From positions 1-64,000 of the forward strand of contig JAEHOE010000244.1 in NCBI GenBank assembly GCA_016858145.1: a stretch of 64,000 bases of DNA. The letters run 5' to 3'. The DNA comes from Edaphochlamys debaryana. Lineage: Eukaryota; Chlorophyta; Chlorophyceae; Chlamydomonadales. Of this stretch, positions 20,671-30,983 are shown piece by piece. Each line of letters starts with the position of its first letter. Position 1 is the stretch's first letter. The notes under the pieces were generated by a model that saw only the letters and a program-made list of their open reading frames with translations, searched no databases and was not told where the DNA came from. Both the position numbers and the translations under genes were made by a program.

Positions 20671-23152
20671 TCAATAGAAGACGTGGTGTTCAGCCCTCAA
20701 GCTACAGCGCATTTTAAGCACGGCGCCGCGACAGACGGCTCGAGCCGCAAACCAGTCATTCGTGATGACCTTGCCCGGGCCCTCGAAGAGCCGCCGCAGC
20801 TCCGTGGTGTAGATGCTCAGCTGGTCACCGGTTGCCGACCGGTGGTTGTTGATGAACTCCTGGAACGCCTTGACCAGGCGGGCGTGGCTCAGCTCGATGA
20901 TGCTGTGCATGTCCGGGCTGTATTCGGGCAGCCCGGTGTGGTGTGACTCGTCGATGCCGTACTTGGCCCAGTCCCCCTCACGCCACTTGCCGTGGATGTA
21001 GGTGTTGTCCCACGACAAGATAGGTGGCTGCGGCTCCCCTAGCTCCTTCCACTTTGCAAGCGCTGCTCTGAGCACCCGCGTCTCCCACTCCTTCTTGGTT
21101 GGCCCCGCAGCGTCCTCACCGGCGAGGGTCTGCGTGTGGGAAGCGGTGGACACAACAAGCGGGGCTTTGAGGAGGCATGGGTATACGAGGCCTTCGATAC
21201 CCAGCGCAACGGCTGGGAGCTGCGTGGACGTGGGCGGCATGACCCTACAGGAGCCATCTGGACCAGTCCATGCCGGTGCCATGTTTGGAAGACCCCGCAC
21301 GCTGTGTCAAAGCGGCTGACTGACCTCAACAAGCGTGGCGAGGCGCCCACCCCCTCTAGCGTGTTTCAGTGCCCCATGCACTGTCCCGGGAGCTCGAGGG
21401 AGGCCAGCGACTATGAGCAGGAGGCGTTTGAGCTGCTGCGCACACTGGCAGGTGCACGGCCCGGGTGTGTGGTGGTCTGGGAGGCGCAGGTGGTCAAAGG
21501 CGTGCGGGCGTTCGATTTCTGGCTCTACGGCACGCGGGTGGTGGTGGAGGTGGATGGAGAGCATCACTTAGGGGAGGAGTGGAGCGGCAAAGTGAAAGTC
21601 GAGAAGCAGATGTGGCTGGACCGGCACAAGGGGTGGCCTGCAACACGTGCGAAGTTTCACGTGGTGCGGCTTTGCTGCCTCGCAACAAGGCAGGACTGGG
21701 CAGACGCTATCCGATCAGCTCTGAGCGCTTCTGACGCCGGTGCCCCTGCTGTCGTTCATTTCAGTGCTGGTTACCCGAGGTGGTACGTGGACATGGTTCC
21801 CGAGCACCCTGAGCACGTCTGACCTGGTAGGGGGGGTGCTTGTAGCCGGTGCCCTTGGTGCCCGTGACCCAGACCAGGAGGAAGGCGCCGTGCCAGTAGT
21901 TGATGACGCTGTAGTAGTTGATGCACCAGGGCTCCGTGCATCGCGAGTCGTGGATGACACGCGAGGGCTGGCCTTTGAGGCCCCACTTCTGGCAGGGCAG
22001 AGAGGCGAGGGGCGCACGGAGATATCGTGAGGACTCAGGCAGATGTGAGGGGCGGTGGCACACCGGTGCCCAAATGCTGAGTAATGCGCGGCTACGGCAC
22101 CCAGCCCCTCGACGCCGCACCTTGTAGTTGACGGGCGTGATCCAGATCTTCGTGGCGTCGAGCCACAGGATGCGCGAGATCCAGTCCCAGGGCCCGCGCT
22201 TCAGGTCCTCCACGCTGGTGGGCAGCCGGAAGGCCTCGTCCGCTCGCAAACCCATCACCTTGCGGAGCCACTTGATTGCGCACTCCACGCGCGCCTTCAT
22301 CACCTCTGGTTTCAGCGGCTTCTTGAACTCCACCAGCAGCGCCTTGCTCAGCCTTGGCTCACACTCCATCATGGCGTCCCACAGCGCCCTCAGGCTCACG
22401 GGGTCGGCGGGATCCTGTGGGGAAGGCGGGGGGATGCGGGAAAGCTTCAGGCCAGACCCGCAACAGCTGAGGCTTGCTGCCCCATGCCCCCTTCTGCTTC
22501 TCCACCCGCCCTGACCAGCCCCTCTTGCCTCGCTGCAGCTGTCCAGGAGATCCTTGAACTCGGGGACCGCCAGCATCGCCTCCTTGCTGCTGGGCGCCTT
22601 GTCGAGCACCATTGCTAGTGCGAGCAGGGCTTTCGCCTCCGGCACCTTCCGTGGGGCCCCAGAGCGTGGCGCGTCCTGGACCCCAGATGCCCCTCTGTTG
22701 GGCTCCAGCCGCGCAGCCCAGCGCCGGCACAGCTCTTCCGGCTTCTTTGGTGGCTCCACGTCTGGGTTCACCGCCAGCCACTCCCCCAGCAGCCGTGCTG
22801 CTTCGGGACCCCACTCTGAGTTGGGATGGGTGGCCTCGGCCGTATGCGCGGCTTTAACAGCCGCCAGACGCAGGCGGTGCTTGACAGCTGTTCTGTCACG
22901 CTTGGCTGCCGCCTCGGCCCTCAGCTCGTCCTTGTCCCGCTTGGGGCCGCGGTGCCGCCTCTCTTTAGCAGCCGGCGCCGCGGCCCCCTCTCCAGGGGGC
23001 GTGTCCACCTCACCCCCAGACTCCACGGCCTCTGCCTCATCCCCCTCCGTGCCCGCACCCTCGTCGGCCTGCTGTGCAACCCCAGCTGCCTCCCCCGCGC
23101 TGCTGGCTGCCTGCTCGCCTGATAACGCCTGATCCCGAGCGTGTTTCACCAT
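20671..23152 (-). CDS. Tc1/mariner/IS630-like DDE transposase, array copy 1
   Basis: Cut-and-paste transposase of the DDE/RNase H fold. Exons read on the minus strand: 23152 to about 22520; 22414-22121; 21988-21824; 21129-20671 (TGA). The exon junctions from 22414 on are GT-AG and phase 0; the first donor is uncertain (perhaps a GC donor after LLDSCSE). The first catalytic Asp is in WLDATKIWI (exon 2). The second is in ILSWDNTYIH and the Glu in YSPDMHSIIE (exon 4), with 37 residues between them. Exon 3 (KWGLKGQPS...YWHGAFLLVW) gives the intervening strands. A long C-tract plus GCAG sits just before the ATG, so an upstream 5' exon is likely. The 694-bp intron 21130-21823 contains the antisense nuclease ORF. 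This copy has Asn in WCINYY where others have His. Confidence 0.75.
21136..21822 (+). CDS. Zinc-ribbon + Vsr/DUF559-like endonuclease inside the transposase intron, copy 1
   Basis: About 228 residues. The N-terminal half has a zinc-ribbon-like pattern resembling DUF4379: IWTSPCRCHVWKT (C46, C48, H49) and QCPMHC (C79, C83). The C-terminal half has the PD-(D/E)XK arrangement seen in Vsr/DUF559/EDxHD nucleases: E96 in the first helix, VVWEAQV (E116), FDFWLYG (D127), VVVEVDGEHH (E138, D140, H143), then a basic helix and FHVVRL. The frame opens at a GTG with no upstream ATG inside the intron, so a 5' exon is expected; an acceptor (GGCCCCGCAG) ends at 21110 and the frame stays open from there. The ORF lies wholly within transposase intron 21130-21823; the A of its TGA stop (21822) is the complement of the T in the intron's GT donor. 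Probable role: DNA cleavage linked to the element's mobility. Confidence 0.7.
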   Translation: MGSGGHNKRGFEEAWVYEAFDTQRNGWELRGRGRHDPTGAIWTSPCRCHVWKTPHAVSKRLTDLNKRGEAPTPSSVFQCPMHCPGSSREASDYEQEAFELLRTLAGARPGCVVVWEAQVVKGVRAFDFWLYGTRVVVEVDGEHHLGEEWSGKVKVEKQMWLDRHKGWPATRAKFHVVRLCCLATRQDWADAIRSALSASDAGAPAVVHFSAGYPRWYVDMVPEHPEHV

Positions 23153-24108
23153 CTGCGGGGAGGAAGGGGGAAGGGGTAGAAGGGGGGATCATTGCAGGGC
23201 AGCGAAACACACACGAGGTGGTTGTAACCGTTGTACGAGCACGGTTATGACAGGTACAACTGTCAACCAAGCTTGGGTTGGTTAGCGTTTGTAGAGTTTG
23301 TTGCTGGTGCTGGCTGGGGGGCTGGAGGGGGTGCGGGGGCCAGGGGCAGGCGGGGAGCCAGACACGCACATGGCATGCACGGCATGCCACGCCCAGCACA
23401 ATCTGAGCGCCATCTCACTACCGCCTAAAAGTCTTCGGAAACTTGAGCACCCTCGCAGTCGCTGCGCGGGCCCCGTTTGTCTTCCAAGCATCAAAATTGC
23501 ATCTTCCCTACAGCATGAGCCGCTCAAACCTTGCAGCCGTGGCCTCTAGCGCCCAGACAGGTTTGCCGTACGTTTGCTCGCACAGCCAGGGTCGGCACCT
23601 AGGGACTGCACAGCGTGTCGTTCGTACAAAAGGCGAGGCAATGCTCTACTGGCTTGGGCTGGTCGCTTGGGAAGGCGCGCTCATGGTGTGGCCGGCCTTG
23701 CCCAGTCCCGCGCTCTTGGGCGTACACAGTTCCCTGGCAGCACAACCTCCTGTAAGCCCCACGTCCATCGCCCTTAAGCGAGTGGCCGCGGGGGGCGCTG
23801 CGGAGCCCGAGGGGGCGCATCCTGTGGTGAGGGTGTGTGCTGGTACCGTGCCCGCAGGGGGAAGGCAAGGGTTTTCCCCACCCCGCCTCCAGCCCCTGTC
23901 ATGCTCCCCCCATATGCACAGGGACTCTGTAAGCTTGCTTGGTGCGCGGGGGGGACTGCGGGGGGTAAGCATTTCTTAGGGGCGGCATGGGCGCTGCGGC
24001 ATGGGGTAGGCACGTCGGTGGACCCCGGCACGCATCAGAGCGCGCCGTCTCGCTGTCGGCCTAAGGCTTCCACTCCGCGCACTCGCTCACACAAGCTTAC
24101 CTTCCTAC

Positions 24109-26590
24109 TCAATAGAAGACGTGGTGTTCAGCCCTCAAGCTACAGCGCATTTTAAGCACGGCGCCGCGACAGACGGCTCGAGCCGCAAACCAGTCATTCG
24201 TGATGACCTTGCCCGGGCCCTCGAAGAGCCGCCGCAGCTCCGTGGTGTAGATGCTCAGCTGGTCACCGGTTGCCGACCGGTGGTTGTTGATGAACTCCTG
24301 GAACGCCTTGACCAGGCGGGCGTGGCTCAGCTCGATGATGCTGTGCATGTCCGGGCTGTATTCGGGCAGCCCGGTGTGGTGTGACTCGTCGATGCCGTAC
24401 TTGGCCCAGTCCCCCTCACGCCACTTGCCGTGGATGTAGGTGTTGTCCCACGACAAGATAGGTGGCTGCGGCTCCCCTAGCTCCTTCCACTTTGCAAGCG
24501 CTGCTCTGAGCACCCGCGTCTCCCACTCCTTCTTGGTTGGCCCCGCAGCGTCCTCACCGGCGAGGGTCTGCGTGTGGGAAGCGGTGGACACAACAAGCGG
24601 GGCTTTGAGGAGGCATGGGTATACGAGGCCTTCGATACCCAGCGCAACGGCTGGGAGCTGCGTGGACGTGGGCGGCATGACCCTACAGGAGCCATCTGGA
24701 CCAGTCCATGCCGGTGCCATGTTTGGAAGACCCCGCACGCTGTGTCAAAGCGGCTGACTGACCTCAACAAGCGTGGCGAGGCGCCCACCCCCTCTAGCGT
24801 GTTTCAGTGCCCCATGCACTGTCCCGGGAGCTCGAGGGAGGCCAGCGACTATGAGCAGGAGGCGTTTGAGCTGCTGCGCACACTGGCAGGTGCACGGCCC
24901 GGGTGTGTGGTGGTCTGGGAGGCGCAGGTGGTCAAAGGCGTGCGGGCGTTCGATTTCTGGCTCTACGGCACGCGGGTGGTGGTGGAGGTGGATGGAGAGC
25001 ATCACTTAGGGGAGGAGTGGAGCGGCAAAGTGAAAGTCGAGAAGCAGATGTGGCTGGACCGGCAGAAGGGGTGGCCTGCAACACGTGCGAAGTTTCACGT
25101 GGTGCGGCTTTGCTGCCTCGCAACAAGGCAGGACTGGGCAGACGCTATCCGATCAGCTCTGAGCGCTTCTGACGCCGGTGCCCCTGCTGTCGTTCATTTC
25201 AGTGCTGGTTACCCGAGGTGGTACGTGGACATGGTTCCCGAGCACCCTGAGCACGTCTGACCTGGTAGGGGGGGTGCTTGTAGCCGGTGCCCTTGGTGCC
25301 CGTGACCCAGACCAGGAGGAAGGCGCCGTGCCAGTAGTTGATGACGCTGTAGTAGTGGATGCACCAGGGCTCCGTGCATCGCGAGTCGTGGATGACACGC
25401 GAGGGCTGGCCTTTGAGGCCCCACTTCTGGCAGGGCAGAGAGGCGAGGGGCGCACGGAGATATCGTGAGGACTCAGGCAGATGTGAGGGGCGGTGGCACA
25501 CCGGTGCCCAAATGCTGAGTAATGCGCGGCTACGGCACCCAGCCCCTCGACGCCGCACCTTGTAGTTGACGGGCGTGATCCAGATCTTCGTGGCGTCGAG
25601 CCACAGGATGCGCGAGATCCAGTCCCAGGGCCCGCGCTTCAGGTCCTCCACGCTGGTGGGCAGCCGGAAGGCCTCGTCCGCTCGCAAACCCATCACCTTG
25701 CGGAGCCACTTGATTGCGCACTCCACGCGCGCCTTCATCACCTCTGGTTTCAGCGGCTTCTTGAACTCCACCAGCAGCGCCTTGCTCAGCCTTGGCTCAC
25801 ACTCCATCATGGCGTCCCACAGCGCCCTCAGGCTCACGGGGTCGGCGGGATCCTGTGGGGAAGGCGGGGGGATGCGGGAAAGCTTCAGGCCAGACCCGCA
25901 ACAGCTGAGGCTTGCTGCCCCATGCCCCCTTCTGCTTCTCCACCCGCCCTGACCAGCCCCTCTTGCCTCGCTGCAGCTGTCCAGGAGATCCTTGAACTCG
26001 GGGACCGCCAGCATCGCCTCCTTGCTGCTGGGCGCCTTGTCGAGCACCATTGCTAGTGCGAGCAGGGCTTTCGCCTCCGGCACCTTCCGTGGGGCCCCAG
26101 AGCGTGGCGCGTCCTGGACCCCAGATGCCCCTCTGTTGGGCTCCAGCCGCGCAGCCCAGCGCCGGCACAGCTCTTCCGGCTTCTTTGGTGGCTCCACGTC
26201 TGGGTTCACCGCCAGCCACTCCCCCAGCAGCCGTGCTGCTTCGGGACCCCACTCTGAGTTGGGATGGGTGGCCTCGGCCGTATGCGCGGCTTTAACAGCC
26301 GCCAGACGCAGGCGGTGCTTGACAGCTGTTCTGTCACGCTTGGCTGCCGCCTCGGCCCTCAGCTCGTCCTTGTCCCGCTTGGGGCCGCGGTGCCGCCTCT
26401 CTTTAGCAGCCGGCGCCGCGGCCCCCTCTCCAGGGGGCGTGTCCACCTCACCCCCAGACTCCACGGCCTCTGCCTCATCCCCCTCCGTGCCCGCACCCTC
26501 GTCGGCCTGCTGTGCAACCCCAGCTGCCTCCCCCGCGCTGCTGGCTGCCTGCTCGCCTGATAACGCCTGATCCCGAGCGTGTTTCACCAT
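24109..26590 (-). CDS. Tc1/mariner/IS630-like DDE transposase, array copy 2
   Basis: Same structure as the gene at 20671-23152, shifted by 3438 bp: exons about 26590-25958, 25852-25559, 25426-25262, 24567-24109. All three catalytic positions (LDATKI, SWDN, SIIE) are kept. It has WCIHYY rather than WCINYY. The intron 24568-25261 holds nuclease copy 2. Confidence 0.72.
24574..25260 (+). CDS. Intron-nested zinc-ribbon/Vsr-like endonuclease, copy 2
   Basis: Identical to copy 1 apart from LDRQKGW in place of LDRHKGW (residue 164). Zinc-binding Cys and the FDFWL/EVDGEHH motifs are intact. Frame and nesting are the same as in copy 1. Confidence 0.7.
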   Translation: MGSGGHNKRGFEEAWVYEAFDTQRNGWELRGRGRHDPTGAIWTSPCRCHVWKTPHAVSKRLTDLNKRGEAPTPSSVFQCPMHCPGSSREASDYEQEAFELLRTLAGARPGCVVVWEAQVVKGVRAFDFWLYGTRVVVEVDGEHHLGEEWSGKVKVEKQMWLDRQKGWPATRAKFHVVRLCCLATRQDWADAIRSALSASDAGAPAVVHFSAGYPRWYVDMVPEHPEHV

Positions 26591-27545
26591 CTGCGGGGGG
26601 AAGGGGGAAGGGGTAGAAGGGGGGATCATTGCAGGGCAGCGAAACACACACGAGGTGGTTGTAACCGTTGTACGAGCACGGTTATGACAGGTACAACTGT
26701 CAACCAAGCTTGGGTTGGTTAGCGTTTGTAGAGTTTGTTGCTGGTGCTGGCTGGGGGGCTGGAGGGGGTGCGGGGGCCAGGGGCAGGCGGGGAGCCAGAC
26801 ACGCACATGGCATGCACGGCATGCCACGCCCAGCACAATCTGAGCGCCATCTCACTACCGCCTAAAAGTCTTCGGAAACTTGAGCACCCTCGCAGTCGCT
26901 GCGCGGGCCCCGTTTGTCTTCCAAGCATCAAAATTGCATCTTCCCTACAGCATGAGCCGCTCAAACCTTGCAGCCGTGGCCTCTAGCGCCCAGACAGGTT
27001 TGCCGTACGTTTGCTCGCACAGCCAGGGTCGGCACCTAGGGACTGCACAGCGTGTCGTTCGTACAAAAGGCGAGGCAATGCTCTACTGGCTTGGGCTGGT
27101 CGCTTGGGAAGGCGCGCTCATGGTGTGGCCGGCCTTGCCCAGTCCCGCGCTCTTGGGCGTACACAGTTCCCTGGCAGCACAACCTCCTGTAAGCCCCACG
27201 TCCATCGCCCTTAAGCGAGTGGCCGCGGGGGGCGCTGCGGAGCCCGAGGGGGCGCATCCTGTGGTGAGGGTGTGTGCTGGTACCGTGCCCGCAGGGGGAA
27301 GGCAAGGGTTTTCCCCACCCCGCCTCCAGCCCCTGTCATGCTCCCCCCATATGCACAGGGACTCTGTAAGCTTGCTTGGTGCGCGGGGGGGACTGCGGGG
27401 GGTAAGCATTTCTTAGGGGCGGCATGGGCGCTGCGGCATGGGGTAGGCACGTCGGTGGACCCCGGCACGCATCAGAGCGCGCCGTCTCGCTGTCAGCCTA
27501 AGGCTTCCACTCCGCGCACTCGCTCACACAAGCTTACCTTCCTAC

Positions 27546-30028
27546 TCAATAGAAGACGTGGTGTTCAGCCCTCAAGCTACAGCGCATTTTAAGCACGGCG
27601 CCGCGACAGACGGCTCGAGCCGCAAACCAGTCATTCGTGATGACCTTGCCCGGGCCCTCGAAGAGCCGCCGCAGCTCCGTGGTGTAGATGCTCAGCTGGT
27701 CACCGGTTGCCGACCGGTGGTTGTTGATGAACTCCTGGAACGCCTTGACCAGGCGGGCGTGGCTCAGCTCGATGATGCTGTGCATGTCCGGGCTGTATTC
27801 GGGCAGCCCGGTGTGGTGTGACTCGTCGATGCCGTACTTGGCCCAGTCCCCCTCACGCCACTTGCCGTGGATGTAGGTGTTGTCCCACGACAAGATAGGT
27901 GGCTGCGGCTCCCCTAGCTCCTTCCACTTTGCAAGCGCTGCTCTGAGCACCCGCGTCTCCCACTCCTTCTTGGTTGGCCCCGCAGCGTCCTCACCGGCGA
28001 GGGTCTGCGTGTGGGAAGCGGTGGACACAACAAGCGGGGCTTTGAGGAGGCATGGGTATACGAGGCCTTCGATACCCAGCGCAACGGCTGGGAGCTGCGT
28101 GGACGTGGGCGGCATGACCCTACAGGAGCCATCTGGACCAGTCCATGCCGGTGCCATGTTTGGAAGACCCCGCACGCTGTGTCAAAGCGGCTGACTGACC
28201 TCAACAAGCGTGGCGAGGCGCCCACCCCCTCTAGCGTGTTTCAGTGCCCCATGCACTGTCCCGGGAGCTCGAGGGAGGCCAGCGACTATGAGCAGGAGGC
28301 GTTTGAGCTGCTGCGCACACTGGCAGGTGCACGGCCCGGGTGTGTGGTGGTCTGGGAGGCGCAGGTGGTCAAAGGCGTGCGGGCGTTCGATTTCTGGCTC
28401 TACGGCACGCGGGTGGTGGTGGAGGTGGATGGAGAGCATCACTTAGGGGAGGAGTGGAGCGGCAAAGTGAAAGTCGAGAAGCAGATGTGGCTGGACCGGC
28501 AGAAGGGGTGGCCTGCAACACGTGCGAAGTTTCACGTGGTGCGGCTTTGCTGCCTCGCAACAAGGCAGGACTGGGCAGACGCTATCCGATCAGCTCTGAG
28601 CGCTTCTGACGCCGGTGCCCCTGCTGTCGTTCATTTCAGTGCTGGTTACCCGAGGTGGTACGTGGACATGGTTCCCGAGCACCCTGAGCACGTCTGACCT
28701 GGTAGGGGGGGGTGCTTGTAGCCGGTGCCCTTGGTGCCCGTGACCCAGACCAGGAGGAAGGCGCCGTGCCAGTAGTTGATGACGCTGTAGTAGTGGATGC
28801 ACCAGGGCTCCGTGCATCGCGAGTCGTGGATGACACGCGAGGGCTGGCCTTTGAGGCCCCACTTCTGGCAGGGCAGAGAGGCGAGGGGCGCACGGAGATA
28901 TCGTGAGGACTCAGGCAGATGTGAGGGGCGGTGGCACACCGGTGCCCAAATGCTGAGTAATGCGCGGCTACGGCACCCAGCCCCTCGACGCCGCACCTTG
29001 TAGTTGACGGGCGTGATCCAGATCTTCGTGGCGTCGAGCCACAGGATGCGCGAGATCCAGTCCCAGGGCCCGCGCTTCAGGTCCTCCACGCTGGTGGGCA
29101 GCCGGAAGGCCTCGTCCGCTCGCAAACCCATCACCTTGCGGAGCCACTTGATTGCGCACTCCACGCGCGCCTTCATCACCTCTGGTTTCAGCGGCTTCTT
29201 GAACTCCACCAGCAGCGCCTTGCTCAGCCTTGGCTCACACTCCATCATGGCGTCCCACAGCGCCCTCAGGCTCACGGGGTCGGCGGGATCCTGTGGGGAA
29301 GGCGGGGGGATGCGGGAAAGCTTCAGGCCAGACCCGCAACAGCTGAGGCTTGCTGCCCCATGCCCCCTTCTGCTTCTCCACCCGCCCTGACCAGCCCCTC
29401 TTGCCTCGCTGCAGCTGTCCAGGAGATCCTTGAACTCGGGGACCGCCAGCATCGCCTCCTTGCTGCTGGGCGCCTTGTCGAGCACCATTGCTAGTGCGAG
29501 CAGGGCTTTCGCCTCCGGCACCTTCCGTGGGGCCCCAGAGCGTGGCGCGTCCTGGACCCCAGATGCCCCTCTGTTGGGCTCCAGCCGCGCAGCCCAGCGC
29601 CGGCACAGCTCTTCCGGCTTCTTTGGTGGCTCCACGTCTGGGTTCACCGCCAGCCACTCCCCCAGCAGCCGTGCTGCTTCGGGACCCCACTCTGAGTTGG
29701 GATGGGTGGCCTCGGCCGTATGCGCGGCTTTAACAGCCGCCAGACGCAGGCGGTGCTTGACAGCTGTTCTGTCACGCTTGGCTGCCGCCTCGGCCCTCAG
29801 CTCGTCCTTGTCCCGCTTGGGGCCGCGGTGCCGCCTCTCTTTAGCAGCCGGCGCCGCGGCCCCCTCTCCAGGGGGCGTGTCCACCTCACCCCCAGACTCC
29901 ACGGCCTCTGCCTCATCCCCCTCCGTGCCCGCACCCTCGTCGGCCTGCTGTGCAACCCCAGCTGCCTCCCCCGCGCTGCTGGCTGCCTGCTCGCCTGATA
30001 ACGCCTGATCCCGAGCGTGTTTCACCAT
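27546..30028 (-). CDS. Tc1/mariner/IS630-like DDE transposase, array copy 3 (one-base frame break)
   Basis: Same gene as the other copies. The G run at about 28705-28712 is one base longer than elsewhere, which shifts the frame in the last codons before the intron donor (GYKHPP then a changed end). It may be inactive, or the extra base may be a homopolymer sequencing error. Confidence 0.65.
28011..28697 (+). CDS. Intron-nested zinc-ribbon/Vsr-like endonuclease, copy 3
   Basis: Same predicted protein as copy 2 (Gln at residue 164). Its frame is not affected by the extra G, which lies just beyond its stop codon. Confidence 0.7.
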   Translation: MGSGGHNKRGFEEAWVYEAFDTQRNGWELRGRGRHDPTGAIWTSPCRCHVWKTPHAVSKRLTDLNKRGEAPTPSSVFQCPMHCPGSSREASDYEQEAFELLRTLAGARPGCVVVWEAQVVKGVRAFDFWLYGTRVVVEVDGEHHLGEEWSGKVKVEKQMWLDRQKGWPATRAKFHVVRLCCLATRQDWADAIRSALSASDAGAPAVVHFSAGYPRWYVDMVPEHPEHV

Positions 30029-30983
30029 CTGCGGGGGGAAGGGGGAAGGGGTAGAAGGGGGGATCATTGCAGGGCAGCGAAACACACACGAGGTGGTTGT
30101 AACCGTTGTACGAGCACGGTTATGACAGGTACAACTGTCAACCAAGCTTGGGTTGGTTAGCGTTTGTAGAGTTTGTTGCTGGTGCTGGCTGGGGGGCTGG
30201 AGGGGGTGCGGGGGCCAGGGGCAGGCGGGGAGCCAGACACGCACATGGCATGCACGGCATGCCACGCCCAGCACAATCTGAGCGCCATCTCACTACCGCC
30301 TAAAAGTCTTCGGAAACTTGAGCACCCTCACAGTCGCTGCGCGGGCCCCGTTTGTCTTCCAAGCATCAAAATTGCATCTTCCCTACAGCATGAGCCGCTC
30401 AAACCTTGCAGCCGTGGCCTCTAGCGCCCAGACAGGTTTGCCGTACGTTTGCTCGCACAGCCAGGGTCGGCACCTAGGGACTGCACAGCGTGTCGTTCGT
30501 ACAAAAGGCGAGGCAATGCTCTACTGGCTTGGGCTGGTCGCTTGGGAAGGCGCGCTCATGGTGTGGCCGGCCTTGCCCAGTCCCGCGCTCTTGGGCGTAC
30601 ACAGTTCCCTGGCAGCACAACCTCCTGTAAGCCCCACGTCCATCGCCCTTAAGCGAGTGGCCGCGGGGGGCGCTGCGGAGCCCGAGGGGGCGCATCCTGT
30701 GGTGAGGGTGTGTGCTGGTACCGTGCCCGCAGGGGGAAGGCAAGGGTTTTCCCCACCCCGCCTCCAGCCCCTGTCATGCTCCCCCCATATGCACAGGGAC
30801 TCTGTAAGCTTGCTTGGTGCGCGGGGGGGACTGCGGGGGGTAAGCATTTCTTAGGGGCGGCATGGGCGCTGCGGCATGGGGTAGGCACGTCGGTGGACCC
30901 CGGCACGCATCAGAGCGCGCCGTCTCGCTGTCGGCCTAAGGCTTCCACTCCGCGCACTCGCTCACACAAGCTTACCTTCCTAC

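Noticed and set aside
20004..20717. Plus-strand frame of 237 codons in each array unit
   Set aside because: No domain, biased composition, and frame changes between copies from small indels (copies 2-5 break it). Part of it may hold 5' exons of the nuclease, but I could not choose them.
22554..23132. Plus-strand frame of 192 codons (Ser/Ala-rich)
   Set aside because: Antisense shadow of the transposase N-terminal exon; no independent signal.
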